NCBI GenBank assembly: GCA_035628055.1
Contig: DASPKO010000067.1
Location: 1 to 12,511, forward strand
DNA length: 12,511 bases
Direction of reading: 5' to 3'
Origin: DASPKO01 sp035628055
Lineage (GTDB): Bacteria > Planctomycetota > Phycisphaerae > Phycisphaerales > UBA1924
The position numbers and the translations under genes were made by a program. Numbering within the stretch: position 1 is the stretch's first letter; each line of letters begins with the position of its first letter. Shown piece after piece: positions 6,166-12,511 of the stretch. Below the pieces are notes generated by a model. It was not told the origin of the DNA, searched no databases, and saw nothing but the letters and a program-made list of their open reading frames with translations.

Positions 6166-7023
6166 TTAGTTGGGGCGGCGTCTCCGCGAGGCGAGCAGGC
6201 CTCCTAGGCCCAGCAGGGCGGCGGGGCCCGGCGCCGGGACCGTGGTGAAGGTCCATCCCGTGATCTCGTGCCCCTGAACGTCCGACGCGCCGCCGGTGGC
6301 CGCGGTCAGGCCGACCCAGGCGCGGCCGGCGTCCAGCGCGATGAGGCTGGCCAGGTCGACATTGGCCGACAGCACGGGGTTGTTGAGGTCGTCCACGTAG
6401 ACGCTGAGGATCCCGGGCACGTAGCTGATCGAGACGACGTGGAGGGCGCCGTCGGAGAGGTCGGCGGCGAGGTGGTTCCACGCCAGCGAGTGGGTGTGGT
6501 CGGGGCTTGCCTCGAGCAGGGGGCCGCGCGATTGCAGGCTGACGTGGCTGGAGTCCGGGTCGTTCCAATCGCCCGCGGGGGCGTTGTTCCAGAGATCGAG
6601 CTCGATCGCCAGCGCGCCGGCGATGCCGGGCTGGGCGAAGACGTGGTTCTCGGCGTAGCCCATGGCGCCGCCCGTGCCTCCGAGGGCCGTGGCGGACTGG
6701 TTCTGGAGAACCAGCGCCAGGCCGTCGGCGCCGTCACCCTGCAGGCCGGTGATGCGGACGGAGAAGGTGGTTTCGAACCCGTTGGCGACGGCCTGCTTCT
6801 GCTGGTGCCAGACGGCGCCCGCGACGCGGTGCTGTGCCGGGGCGATGCTCAGGGACGAGCCGGTGGTGTTCGCGGCGCCGACCAGGGAGAGGCCGCTCGC
6901 GGCCGCGAAGTCCGGATAGGAGAAGTCGGCGTGGGCGGCGCCGGTGATGGCGGCGAGCGCGGCCGCGCTGATGGCGGCGGTGGCCGGGCGCCGGGGGGTG
7001 CGGGCGATGGAGAGGGATGGCAT
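6166..7023 (-). CDS. L-type-lectin-like domain protein with PEP-CTERM sorting signal
   Basis: A 285-residue exported protein. ATG 7023 was chosen because AGGAG lies 7 nt upstream and it gives a signal peptide at once (MPSLSIARTPRR, then a hydrophobic Ala-rich run ending AHA before DFSYPDF). The body resembles bacterial legume-lectin domains: NGFETTFSVRI, GADGLALVLQN, GGAMGYAENH, LAIELDLWNN and DPDSSHVSLQSRG, a beta-sandwich with acidic metal-site-type positions. The end is VPAPGPAALLGLGGLLASRRRR, a PEP-CTERM signal of the usual motif, helix and Arg-cluster form, recognised by an exosortase at the inner membrane. The protein is probably a carbohydrate-binding surface or matrix component. It is transcribed alone, with a terminator at 6074-6124. 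The ligand is unknown. An upstream in-frame ATG at 7071 is possible but less likely. Confidence 0.85.
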   Translation of the reverse strand: MPSLSIARTPRRPATAAISAAALAAITGAAHADFSYPDFAAASGLSLVGAANTTGSSLSIAPAQHRVAGAVWHQQKQAVANGFETTFSVRITGLQGDGADGLALVLQNQSATALGGTGGAMGYAENHVFAQPGIAGALAIELDLWNNAPAGDWNDPDSSHVSLQSRGPLLEASPDHTHSLAWNHLAADLSDGALHVVSISYVPGILSVYVDDLNNPVLSANVDLASLIALDAGRAWVGLTAATGGASDVQGHEITGWTFTTVPAPGPAALLGLGGLLASRRRRPN

Positions 7024-7480
7024 GCGGTCGCTCCTGTCTGTGGGCGGGCGGCGCGCCGCGTGCGGGCGCACCGATCGCCGTGCCCGCGGCGCGTCGTCGC
7101 GACGCGGGCGTGTCGCCTCCGGGGCGAGGCCCCCGGCACGAGCCGGGGACTCCGTCGGAGCCAGCTCCCTTTCTCAAGCCCTCGCTGCGAACTCACTCGG
7201 CGGCCCGAACGGCCGCTCTCGGACTCAGCTCGCGATCCGGCCCGGGCCGAGGCCCGGCACAGAACCGGCCGCGAGGTGAACACATCGTGCAGGTGTCGAG
7301 TTCATCCAACGACTCGTGGAGCTATCCGGCGTGCCGGCCCGGGCGGTTCCAGGCTCGGCCTGCGGTGAATAGACCACGGGCGGGCGGGGACGCCAGCGTT
7401 TGGCAGCCAGGCGAACGCGGCGCGGTTGCGGTCGCAGCGCCTGCGCCGAACGTAGGGCGGGCCGCGCGCCTCGGTCGGAT
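7024..7480. other. Intergenic region, no convincing gene
   Basis: About 460 bp upstream of the PEP-CTERM gene. Open frames cross it on both strands but look like GC-driven shadows (Arg/Pro/Ser-rich, no family resemblance). It holds two perfect palindromes: CCCCGGC/GCCGGGG at 7131-7137 and 7142-7148 with a 4-nt loop, and CCGGGCC/GGCCCGG at 7242-7248 and 7251-7257 with a 2-nt loop. The stretch 7278-7330 is less GC-rich and may hold the promoter, but I cannot point to a clear one. Confidence 0.5.
7131..7148. repeat. Palindrome, REP-like
   Basis: Arms CCCCGGC and GCCGGGG are perfect 7-bp complements around ACGA. The left part contains CCCGGCAC, also found in the palindrome at 469-489. It sits in the intergenic region upstream of the PEP-CTERM gene with no T-run, so it is not a terminator. 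It may be a repetitive intergenic element or a regulator site. Confidence 0.4.
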
Positions 7481-7501
7481 AAAAACGCGTTCCCCAGCGC
7501 G
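7481..7501 (-). terminator. Possible weak terminator after the amidohydrolase gene
   Basis: On the minus strand, 12 bases after the stop codon, CGCG (7498-7501) pairs with CGCG (7486-7489) across an 8-nt loop and is followed directly by TTTTT (7485-7481 as A on +). The stem is only 4 bp, or 5 with a G-U, so it is weak as an intrinsic terminator. Position and T-run are right. Confidence 0.35.
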
Positions 7502-7513
7502 CGCCGAGCCGGT

Positions 7514-8635
7514 CTAGCGGGCCGGCGCGGGAGCGACGCCCACGCCGGTCGGCCGGCCCTTCTCCCACCAGGCGCCGAGCACGCGGTCCGCGGCGCCGGC
7601 GTAGAGCTCGGCGAGAAGTTCGCGGGGGAGCGCCCGCCCGGCGAGCCGGGGCGAGTCGAGGGGCGTGTGCCGCGCCGGGTCGACCATCGCGAGGTCCGGG
7701 TCGGCGATCGGAGACGGGCCGTCGTACGCCGTCTCCCACATGGTGCGCAGGGCCCAGTACCGGCTCGCGTAGAGCTCGAAGGCCGCTTCCGGGCTGTCGG
7801 CCAGGTCGGCCATCGGGCTGGTGGTCTGCTTGGCGGGACGGAGATGGTCGTCGGTCACGACCAGGTCGGACCCGAAGAGCAGGCGTCCGCGCCAGCGCGA
7901 CAGGAACGCGCGGAGGCGCTCGTGCGGGTGCTTGGAGAGCTCCCGCACCATCCACTTGGTGGCGGAGGTGTCGAGCGCGAGGTTGGGATGGCGCCCCAGC
8001 AGGCCGTCGAGGAAGTCGAGGTCCTCGGGCCAGCCGCCCAGGTGCGCCGCGATCCACGGGGCGCCGAAGCGGTCCAGCATCCGTTCGAGAGGCAGGTAAT
8101 GCTCGCGCTTGGTGAGGTACTTGCCGGTGTCGGCGTACCGGGTCGCGAACCACGTGTCCGGGTCGGCCACGTGCACCATGTACATCATGCCGAGACTCTC
8201 GCCGAGCTTGCAGGCCTCGATCCGCCAGCGGCTGTCGAGGTCCCAGAGGTCCACGCGCCCGTCGGGGAGCAGGTCGCGGAAGCGCGGCGAGGCCCACAGC
8301 TTGAGGATGCGGCTGCCGAAGTCCCGGTGGAATGCCTCGATCTGGCGCAGGAAGCCGGCGCGAAAGGCCGTGGCCCGGTCCGGGTCGTTCCAGTCGGGAA
8401 CCGCGATGAAGCGGAGATCGGGGCCGAAGGTGTCGCGCACCGCGGCGGCCTGGGCCAGCGGCGTCATCGAGTAGACCCGGGCCACGCCGAAGAGCCGGCG
8501 GACCCCGTCGAAGACCTTGTGGGCCTCGAGCCCGCCGACGTGGGTGTGGGCGTCGGTGATCGGGACCGGTGGCGGGCCGAGGCGGGCGGCCTCGGCGCGG
8601 TAGTCCAGGCCGAACAGGTTGGCCGCGGAGGGCAT
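7514..8635 (-). CDS. Amidohydrolase-2 family metal-dependent hydrolase
   Basis: A 373-residue cytoplasmic TIM-barrel hydrolase. Metal-site signatures are visible: D28-A-H30-T-H32 in ITDAHTHVGG, H155 in MVHVADP, H198 in AAHLGGWPEDLDFL, and D257 in LLFGSDLVV. This is the pattern of the amidohydrolase-2 family, whose members hydrolyse or decarboxylate small organic acids and lactones, some also handling uronates. Which reaction applies here cannot be told. ATG 8635 was chosen for AGGAT about 9 nt upstream. It starts divergently from the GT4 gene, with 101 bp between the chosen starts. The C-terminal ~15 residues (PTGVGVAPAPAR) are a floppy tail. No operon partner is evident, since the next leftward gene is ~490 bp away. 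Confidence 0.88.
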   Translation of the reverse strand: MPSAANLFGLDYRAEAARLGPPPVPITDAHTHVGGLEAHKVFDGVRRLFGVARVYSMTPLAQAAAVRDTFGPDLRFIAVPDWNDPDRATAFRAGFLRQIEAFHRDFGSRILKLWASPRFRDLLPDGRVDLWDLDSRWRIEACKLGESLGMMYMVHVADPDTWFATRYADTGKYLTKREHYLPLERMLDRFGAPWIAAHLGGWPEDLDFLDGLLGRHPNLALDTSATKWMVRELSKHPHERLRAFLSRWRGRLLFGSDLVVTDDHLRPAKQTTSPMADLADSPEAAFELYASRYWALRTMWETAYDGPSPIADPDLAMVDPARHTPLDSPRLAGRALPRELLAELYAGAADRVLGAWWEKGRPTGVGVAPAPAR

Positions 8636-8736
8636 GGACCGATCCTATGGGTTGGCACATGGGCCGGGCACGCGCGACGTGGGCCGCCCGGGCGACTCGG
8701 CGGGTCGGGCGTGCGGGCGGTAGGCTCCTCGGGCGC

Positions 8737-9858
8737 GTGCGCATCGCCCTGGCCCATGACTGGTTGTGCGGGTTTCGCGGGGGCGAGGCCGTGCTCGAGC
8801 GCCTCGCGCGGCTGGTTGCCGGCGAGCACGAGCCGGCGGGGCTGTACGTGATGTTCGACGACGGGCGCCCCGTCGCCCCGGCGATCGACGCGCTGCGCAC
8901 GACGGTGGCCCGGCTCGGGCGTCTCCCGGCCGCCTCGACCAGGCTGCGCCGCTGGTTGTTTCCGCTCTATCCGCTCGCCGTGACCGACCTGTCGCGCCGC
9001 CTCGCGCGGGCGCACCGGGAGCGGCCCATCGACCTGGTCATCTCCACCAGCTCCGCGGCGATCAAGGGACTGCGCCCGCCCCCGGGCGTGCCCCATCTGT
9101 GCTACTGCCACAACCCCGCGCGGTACGCCTGGTCCCAGGCCGCGCCATACCGGCGCGGTCGGCTGGGGTGGCTGCGCGGCGCCGGCCTGGCGCTCTTCGC
9201 CGGGAGCTTCCGCCGCTGGGACCGGCGCACCAGCGCCAACGTCACGCGGTTCCTGGCCAACTCGACGCACACGGCCTCCCTAGTGAACTCGTGCTATGGG
9301 CGCGACGCCCGGGTGGTGTTCCCACCCGTGCGGACGGGGTACTTCACGCCCGGCGAGGCCGCCGGTCGCGAGGACTTCTGGCTGGTGGTCTCGGCCCTGG
9401 AGCCGTACAAGCGCGTGGACCTGGCGATCGCGGCCGCCCGCCTGGCCGGCCGCCGCCTAGTCGTGGTGGGGGGCGGGAGCCAGGCGGGAGCGCTGCGCCG
9501 GCTGGGCGGCCCCGGCATCGAGTTCCGCCGGCGCGTGAGCGACGAGGAGCTGCGCAGCCTTTACCGGCGTGCCGAGCTGCTGCTGTTTCCCCAGGTGGAG
9601 GACTTCGGCATCGTCGCCGCCGAGGCCCTGGCCTGCGGGCTCCCCGTGGTGGCCCGGGCGGAGGGTGGCGCGCTCGACATCGTGAGCGACGGCCTGACCG
9701 GGGCGCTCTTCAGCGAGCCCCAGGCCGGAGCCCTCGTCGCCGCCGCCGCGCGGGCGCCGCGGGAGTGCGCCGCGGCCTGCCGGGCCAGCGCCGAGCGCTT
9801 CTGCGAGGCTCGTTTTGACGCGGAGCTTCGCGGGGCGATCGCGGAGCTGGGCGGGTAG
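8737..9858 (+). CDS. GT4-family glycosyltransferase
   Basis: From GTG 8737 the protein has 373 residues and starts MRIALAHDWLCGFRGGE, the usual opening of GT4 enzymes of the mannosyltransferase (WbaZ-like) kind. Other signs are YCHNPARYAW at residue ~123, EPYKR at 222-226 in the sugar-nucleotide-binding half, and the EX7E catalytic motif E288-DFGIVAA-E296 followed by CGLPVVARAEGG. These mark a retaining GT-B glycosyltransferase moving a sugar from a nucleotide donor, probably in exopolysaccharide or surface-glycan assembly. The donor and acceptor are unknown. The frame is open back to 8569, with ATGs at 8647 and 8659. The GTG fits the family N-terminus best and leaves room for divergent promoters, though its Shine-Dalgarno is weak. 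No other glycan genes lie nearby in the window. It stands alone, with no T-run terminator behind it. Confidence 0.9.
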   Translation: MRIALAHDWLCGFRGGEAVLERLARLVAGEHEPAGLYVMFDDGRPVAPAIDALRTTVARLGRLPAASTRLRRWLFPLYPLAVTDLSRRLARAHRERPIDLVISTSSAAIKGLRPPPGVPHLCYCHNPARYAWSQAAPYRRGRLGWLRGAGLALFAGSFRRWDRRTSANVTRFLANSTHTASLVNSCYGRDARVVFPPVRTGYFTPGEAAGREDFWLVVSALEPYKRVDLAIAAARLAGRRLVVVGGGSQAGALRRLGGPGIEFRRRVSDEELRSLYRRAELLLFPQVEDFGIVAAEALACGLPVVARAEGGALDIVSDGLTGALFSEPQAGALVAAAARAPRECAAACRASAERFCEARFDAELRGAIAELGG

Positions 9859-10011
9859 GTCCTCGCGCGCTCTCAGCCAGCCTGCCCCTTCCGGCGCGCC
9901 CGCCGGCAGGCCTGGCACATGAGAGGAGCCGGGGCGTGCCGCGCCGGGGACGCGAGGGGCATCGGCACGGGGCCGGGTGCTGCTGCGGAATCCCGATGTC
10001 TCGCCGGCCGC

Positions 10012-10029
10012 TGACACAAATCAGTGTCA
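10012..10029. promoter_or_regulatory. Inverted repeat, possible operator
   Basis: TGACAC (10012-10017) and GTGTCA (10024-10029) are perfect complements with a 6-nt spacer. The dyad and spacing suit a dimeric helix-turn-helix regulator. It lies ~56 bp before the putative -35 of the downstream gene. No regulator gene adjoins it, so the partner is unknown. Confidence 0.45.
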
Positions 10030-10062
10030 AAGAACGGATCAAAAACACAAAAACGTGCCAAC

Positions 10063-10071
10063 TTATCCACA
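10063..10071 (+). promoter_or_regulatory. Perfect DnaA-box sequence
   Basis: TTATCCACA matches the strong DnaA-binding consensus exactly. Only one perfect copy was noticed nearby, so this is not an origin by itself. It lies 14 bp before the putative -35 of the giant secreted gene and could let DnaA act as a transcription factor there, or be a chance match in an AT-rich patch. Confidence 0.45.
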
Positions 10072-10084
10072 AAAACAAGTTTTG

Positions 10085-10114
10085 TTGACAGGTCTGTCCC
10101 CCCGTTCTTAGGTT
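10085..10114 (+). promoter_or_regulatory. Putative sigma-70-type promoter of the giant secreted protein gene
   Basis: A perfect -35 TTGACA (10085-10090) is followed after 18 bp by TAGGTT (10109-10114), a partial -10 match (3 of 6). It lies 39 bp before the start codon in the AT-rich patch, the right place. The dyad AACAA/TTGTT (10074-10086) overlaps the -35 and could be an operator. Confidence 0.45.
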
Positions 10115-10153
10115 GCCGCCCGGCACCGGAACCTCATATCAGGGGACGAGTCA

Positions 10154-12511
10154 ATGCGAAGGAAGGAACCCGCCACGACGAGCCCGAACCAGCAGGCCTT
10201 TGCGGGCCGGACGCGCGGCGCGCCGTGGCGGGGCGGGCGCGTGTTGTGTGCCCTCCAGGGTGCCGTGGCGCTGCTCGTGCTGGCGGCGGGTGCGGTAGGC
10301 GACCCGCCGGCGTGCGAGTCCGTCGCGCCGCGGCCCATGGTGGCGCCGGGCAGGCCGCACGTGGTGGACGATGAGGAGGTCACGCGTCGGCTCGTGCCGG
10401 TGATCGGCAATGCCATGGTGAATGGTGCGCGGCCGTTCGACCCGGCGGCCCTTGGGGTCTTCGACCCGGCCTGGACGAAGCGCGTCATCGAGCCGACGGG
10501 CGCACCGTTCCCCTCGTCCGGCCGCCCGGCGCACCGGTGGGTCACCTGGACGCGCCAGCTCGGGGCGGGCGGCGTCGAGGAGGTGTACGGCACGGGGCGC
10601 TTCGTTCCCGCGGGGTACCACTCCCTGCTCTTTGCCTGGGACGGGTCGACCAGCCAGCTCACCCAGTGGCCGTTCTGTCCGACGGACATCCCGTCGGGGG
10701 AGTCGGCCTATCCCTACCAGCACTATGGCTTCCGCGCCAATGCCTGCCCGGCGTACCCGCTGAGCGCCGGCGATTTCCTGCCCGTCGGCGCCACGGTCGC
10801 CGAGACCTCCATCTGCCTGGTTTCGAGCGCCATCGGCGGGCACACCCCCGGCTGGAACGGGCTGGGGCGCCCCACGCTTGACGGCTCCGTCGACCTGGTC
10901 ACCGGGCTGCCCCTGGCGCGGGTGACCGACCTCGAGCTCCCCTTTGGCGGCGCCACCTTCCGGCTCACGCGCACGCGGGCCGCGGGCCCGAACCTGGCCG
11001 TGGACCCCTACGCCGGCAGGCTCGACCCGGTGCCCTCGGACTGGTGGTGGGACTGGACGGGCCTGGGGTGGATGGCCGGCGAGAACCCGGTCCTGCTGAT
11101 CGATTCGGCCCTGGCGGACGTGGACGGCGACAATCCGGTGACGATCCGCCTGGTGCTCGACGCGCACACCTCGATCCCGTTCCAGCGGATCGAGACCTCG
11201 AGCCCGGTCCGCTACGAGGCCCCGCCCCGCTTCCGGGCCACGCTGCGGCACAACGGCGTCGGCAGCGAGCCGCCGACGCAGTACGACATCTCGCTCTACG
11301 AGGGGGCGATCACCTACAGCTTCGTGGCGCTCCGCGCGGACGTGCCGGAGAACAGGTGGATCGGCGACGCCTACCTGAACTCGGGCGACGTCTCCAGCAC
11401 TCCGAGTGTCCCGAGCAGCTCGCACGCACGGCCCGTCATCGGCCCTGACGCATGGCGGAGTCTCGATCCCGCCGACCCGCGCTGGGCGCACGACCCGTGG
11501 GACTGGCGCACCAATCCCGGCGCGGGCATTCCTTACATCGCCGTGTGCAAGGAGGTGCGCGACCGGTACGGCAACCGTGCCCTGATGGACTATCAGCCGG
11601 CGCTCTCCCGGCACATGGACGATCCGGAGACGCCCGACGTCATCGAGTGCCAGCAGGACGCGCTGGCCGTCGGGCAGCTCCGCTCGATCCGCCTGGTCCC
11701 CGCCGGCGCCGAGGACGACGAGGCGCAGTGGACCCTCGTGTACGCCCACCGGCGTTTCCCCGGGCTCAACTTCCGGCCCATCGGCACCGGGAACGGGTAC
11801 GACAGCGCCCGGTACGACATCGTTTCGCAGGCGTGCCCCGCCACGGATCCCGGGCGCTACGAGCTGCACGGCGACGTCGCCATCGACCGCGTCTACGTCT
11901 TTGCCGGCGACCGCTCCGCCGACCTGCCCGCCGACCTCGACCTGACGCTCCACCACACGGACCGCCCCGGGTTCGCCGCCGCGTACCGCACCCCCGGGGG
12001 CGGGGCGGGCCAGGACGCCCACGACCCGATCTGGCTCTACAACCAGGCCCATCCCGCGGCCGCGCTCCCCACCGACTGGACCTACCAGGTCCACTACCAC
12101 TACCAGACGGTCGACCAGCCCTTCATGACGGCCCTCGAGGGCGGCGCGTCGCTGGAGGCGCAGCACCCGTGGTACGCCGGCCTGGCGGCCGAGGGCGTGG
12201 GCTCGGCCCCCGTGCTGGCCCTCACGTCGGTGCACACCCGCCCCGACCCCGCGAACAACCCGGCCCTGCTCACCAGCACGCACCGCGGGTACGTCTACGC
12301 CGGGGAGTGGCAGGACTGGTTCCTCAGCCCGCACTTCACGGGCCGGTCACGCGCGCCCTGGCTCGAGGGGATCCTCGACGACCGCGCCCTGCGCCTGCTG
12401 GCGCCCTTGTTCGAGGGCACCGACCGGATCGCCAGCGTGGTCCGGAACTTCGGGCTCGCCGGAGAGCCGACCCGGGGCGAGGTGCTGGCGCACGCGGCGG
12501 TGCGCTTCGAC
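10154..12511 (+). CDS. Giant secreted protein, N-terminal part, Rhs/YD-repeat-like (partial)
   Basis: ATG 10154, with AGGGG ~8 nt upstream, opens a frame of 786 codons without a stop to the window end. The N-terminus is basic with a hydrophobic run (residues ~30-49, VLCALQGAVALLVLAAGAVG), a Sec-type signal or anchor. Residues ~246-279, VDLVTGLPLARVTDLELPFGG followed by FRLTRTR, resemble the stretch that opens the YD-repeat shell in Rhs-type proteins (VDxxTGxxxxxxTDLxLPxxG...RTY). VRDRYGNRALMDY at ~468 resembles the DxxGNRxxYxY repeat unit. The rest is Asp/Trp/Tyr-rich beta-type sequence with few lysines. This suggests a large extracellular or surface YD protein, but the resemblance is partial and no toxin or core domain is reached. 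GC at third codon positions is high in this frame, supporting it over the long antisense frame. It is probably driven by the promoter at 10085-10114. Confidence 0.75.
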   Translation, partial: MRRKEPATTSPNQQAFAGRTRGAPWRGGRVLCALQGAVALLVLAAGAVGDPPACESVAPRPMVAPGRPHVVDDEEVTRRLVPVIGNAMVNGARPFDPAALGVFDPAWTKRVIEPTGAPFPSSGRPAHRWVTWTRQLGAGGVEEVYGTGRFVPAGYHSLLFAWDGSTSQLTQWPFCPTDIPSGESAYPYQHYGFRANACPAYPLSAGDFLPVGATVAETSICLVSSAIGGHTPGWNGLGRPTLDGSVDLVTGLPLARVTDLELPFGGATFRLTRTRAAGPNLAVDPYAGRLDPVPSDWWWDWTGLGWMAGENPVLLIDSALADVDGDNPVTIRLVLDAHTSIPFQRIETSSPVRYEAPPRFRATLRHNGVGSEPPTQYDISLYEGAITYSFVALRADVPENRWIGDAYLNSGDVSSTPSVPSSSHARPVIGPDAWRSLDPADPRWAHDPWDWRTNPGAGIPYIAVCKEVRDRYGNRALMDYQPALSRHMDDPETPDVIECQQDALAVGQLRSIRLVPAGAEDDEAQWTLVYAHRRFPGLNFRPIGTGNGYDSARYDIVSQACPATDPGRYELHGDVAIDRVYVFAGDRSADLPADLDLTLHHTDRPGFAAAYRTPGGGAGQDAHDPIWLYNQAHPAAALPTDWTYQVHYHYQTVDQPFMTALEGGASLEAQHPWYAGLAAEGVGSAPVLALTSVHTRPDPANNPALLTSTHRGYVYAGEWQDWFLSPHFTGRSRAPWLEGILDDRALRLLAPLFEGTDRIASVVRNFGLAGEPTRGEVLAHAAVRFD

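Larger units (their letters stand above)
9859..10153. other. Intergenic region with AT-rich patch and regulatory-looking sites
   Basis: About 295 bp. The first ~150 bp are GC-rich and hold a strong hairpin, CCGGCG (9891-9896) with CGCCGG (9901-9906), without a T-run, which may mark the end of the glycosyltransferase transcript. From about 10012 to 10110 the composition falls sharply in GC and holds the sites listed separately. A leftward frame, 9873-10070, ending in a CxxC motif is probably not a gene. Confidence 0.6.

Noticed and set aside
7017..7517. A 166-codon plus-strand frame across the intergenic region.
   Set aside because: Arg/Pro/Ser-rich with no family resemblance, and it overlaps the start of the PEP-CTERM gene and the end of the amidohydrolase on the other strand.
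7400..8851. A 483-codon plus-strand frame.
   Set aside because: It is antisense to the amidohydrolase, which has complete metal-ligand motifs. The product is low complexity.
9873..10070. A 65-codon minus-strand frame from GTG ending in CQACRRARRKGQAG.
   Set aside because: Only one CxxC, no Shine-Dalgarno noticed, and low GC at third positions in its first half. It also crosses the DnaA-box and promoter patch.
10012..10114. Possible replication origin.
   Set aside because: Only one perfect DnaA box was seen, with no dnaA, dnaN or parAB gene nearby. A promoter region explains the AT-rich patch better.
10151..12334. A 727-codon open frame on the minus strand.
   Set aside because: It is antisense to the + frame open from 10154 to the window end, which has a signal peptide, a Shine-Dalgarno and high GC at third codon positions. 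The minus product is Arg/Gly/Val-rich with no family resemblance, a typical shadow in GC-rich DNA.

Overview
The window reads as a piece of a high-GC bacterial chromosome, most likely from the Planctomycetota and probably a Phycisphaerae-like lineage. This rests on three things seen in the proteins: a C-terminal dockerin-like domain ending in Gly-Cys, a PEP-CTERM sorting tail, and a membrane protein with a CxxCGYD...CPxCG zinc ribbon of the kind common in planctomycetes. No rRNA, tRNA, CRISPR array, transposase or phage gene was recognised. The taxonomic call is an inference from recalled family distributions, not from a search.

Layout. 1-426 (+): the 3' end of a secreted GC-type dockerin protein, followed by a palindrome and a clean intrinsic terminator (520-556). 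572-3966 (-): a thiamine-related block read leftwards: a TPP riboswitch (3874-3966), thiC (3868-1802), a small cupin 17 bp further on (1784-1374), then a short zinc-ribbon membrane protein (1314-572) split by what looks like a one-base frameshift. 3967-4298: divergent intergenic region. 4299-6031 (+): a two-gene unit, a nucleotidyltransferase-fold protein with a long low-complexity N-terminal tail and a calcineurin-like metallophosphoesterase, joined by an ATGA stop/start overlap. 6166-7023 (-): a PEP-CTERM protein with an L-type-lectin-like domain, with its own terminator. 7024-7513: about 490 bp with no convincing gene. 7514-8635 (-): an amidohydrolase of the amidohydrolase-2 type. 8737-9858 (+): a GT4 glycosyltransferase, divergent from it. 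9859-10153: intergenic, with an unusually AT-rich patch carrying a perfect DnaA-box sequence, inverted repeats and a possible promoter. 10154-12511 (+): the first 786 codons of a very large secreted protein, tentatively Rhs/YD-repeat-like, still open at the window end.

How the parts work together. The clearest functional unit is thiC under a TPP riboswitch whose closing helix overlaps the thiC Shine-Dalgarno; the cupin is close enough to be co-transcribed. The second unit is the nucleotidyltransferase-metallophosphoesterase pair: both active sites look intact, the genes are translationally coupled, and no known system is recognised, so it is the best candidate here for undescribed biology. 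The remaining genes (dockerin protein, PEP-CTERM lectin, glycosyltransferase, giant secreted protein) are mostly cell-surface or secretion related but do not form an obvious single operon.
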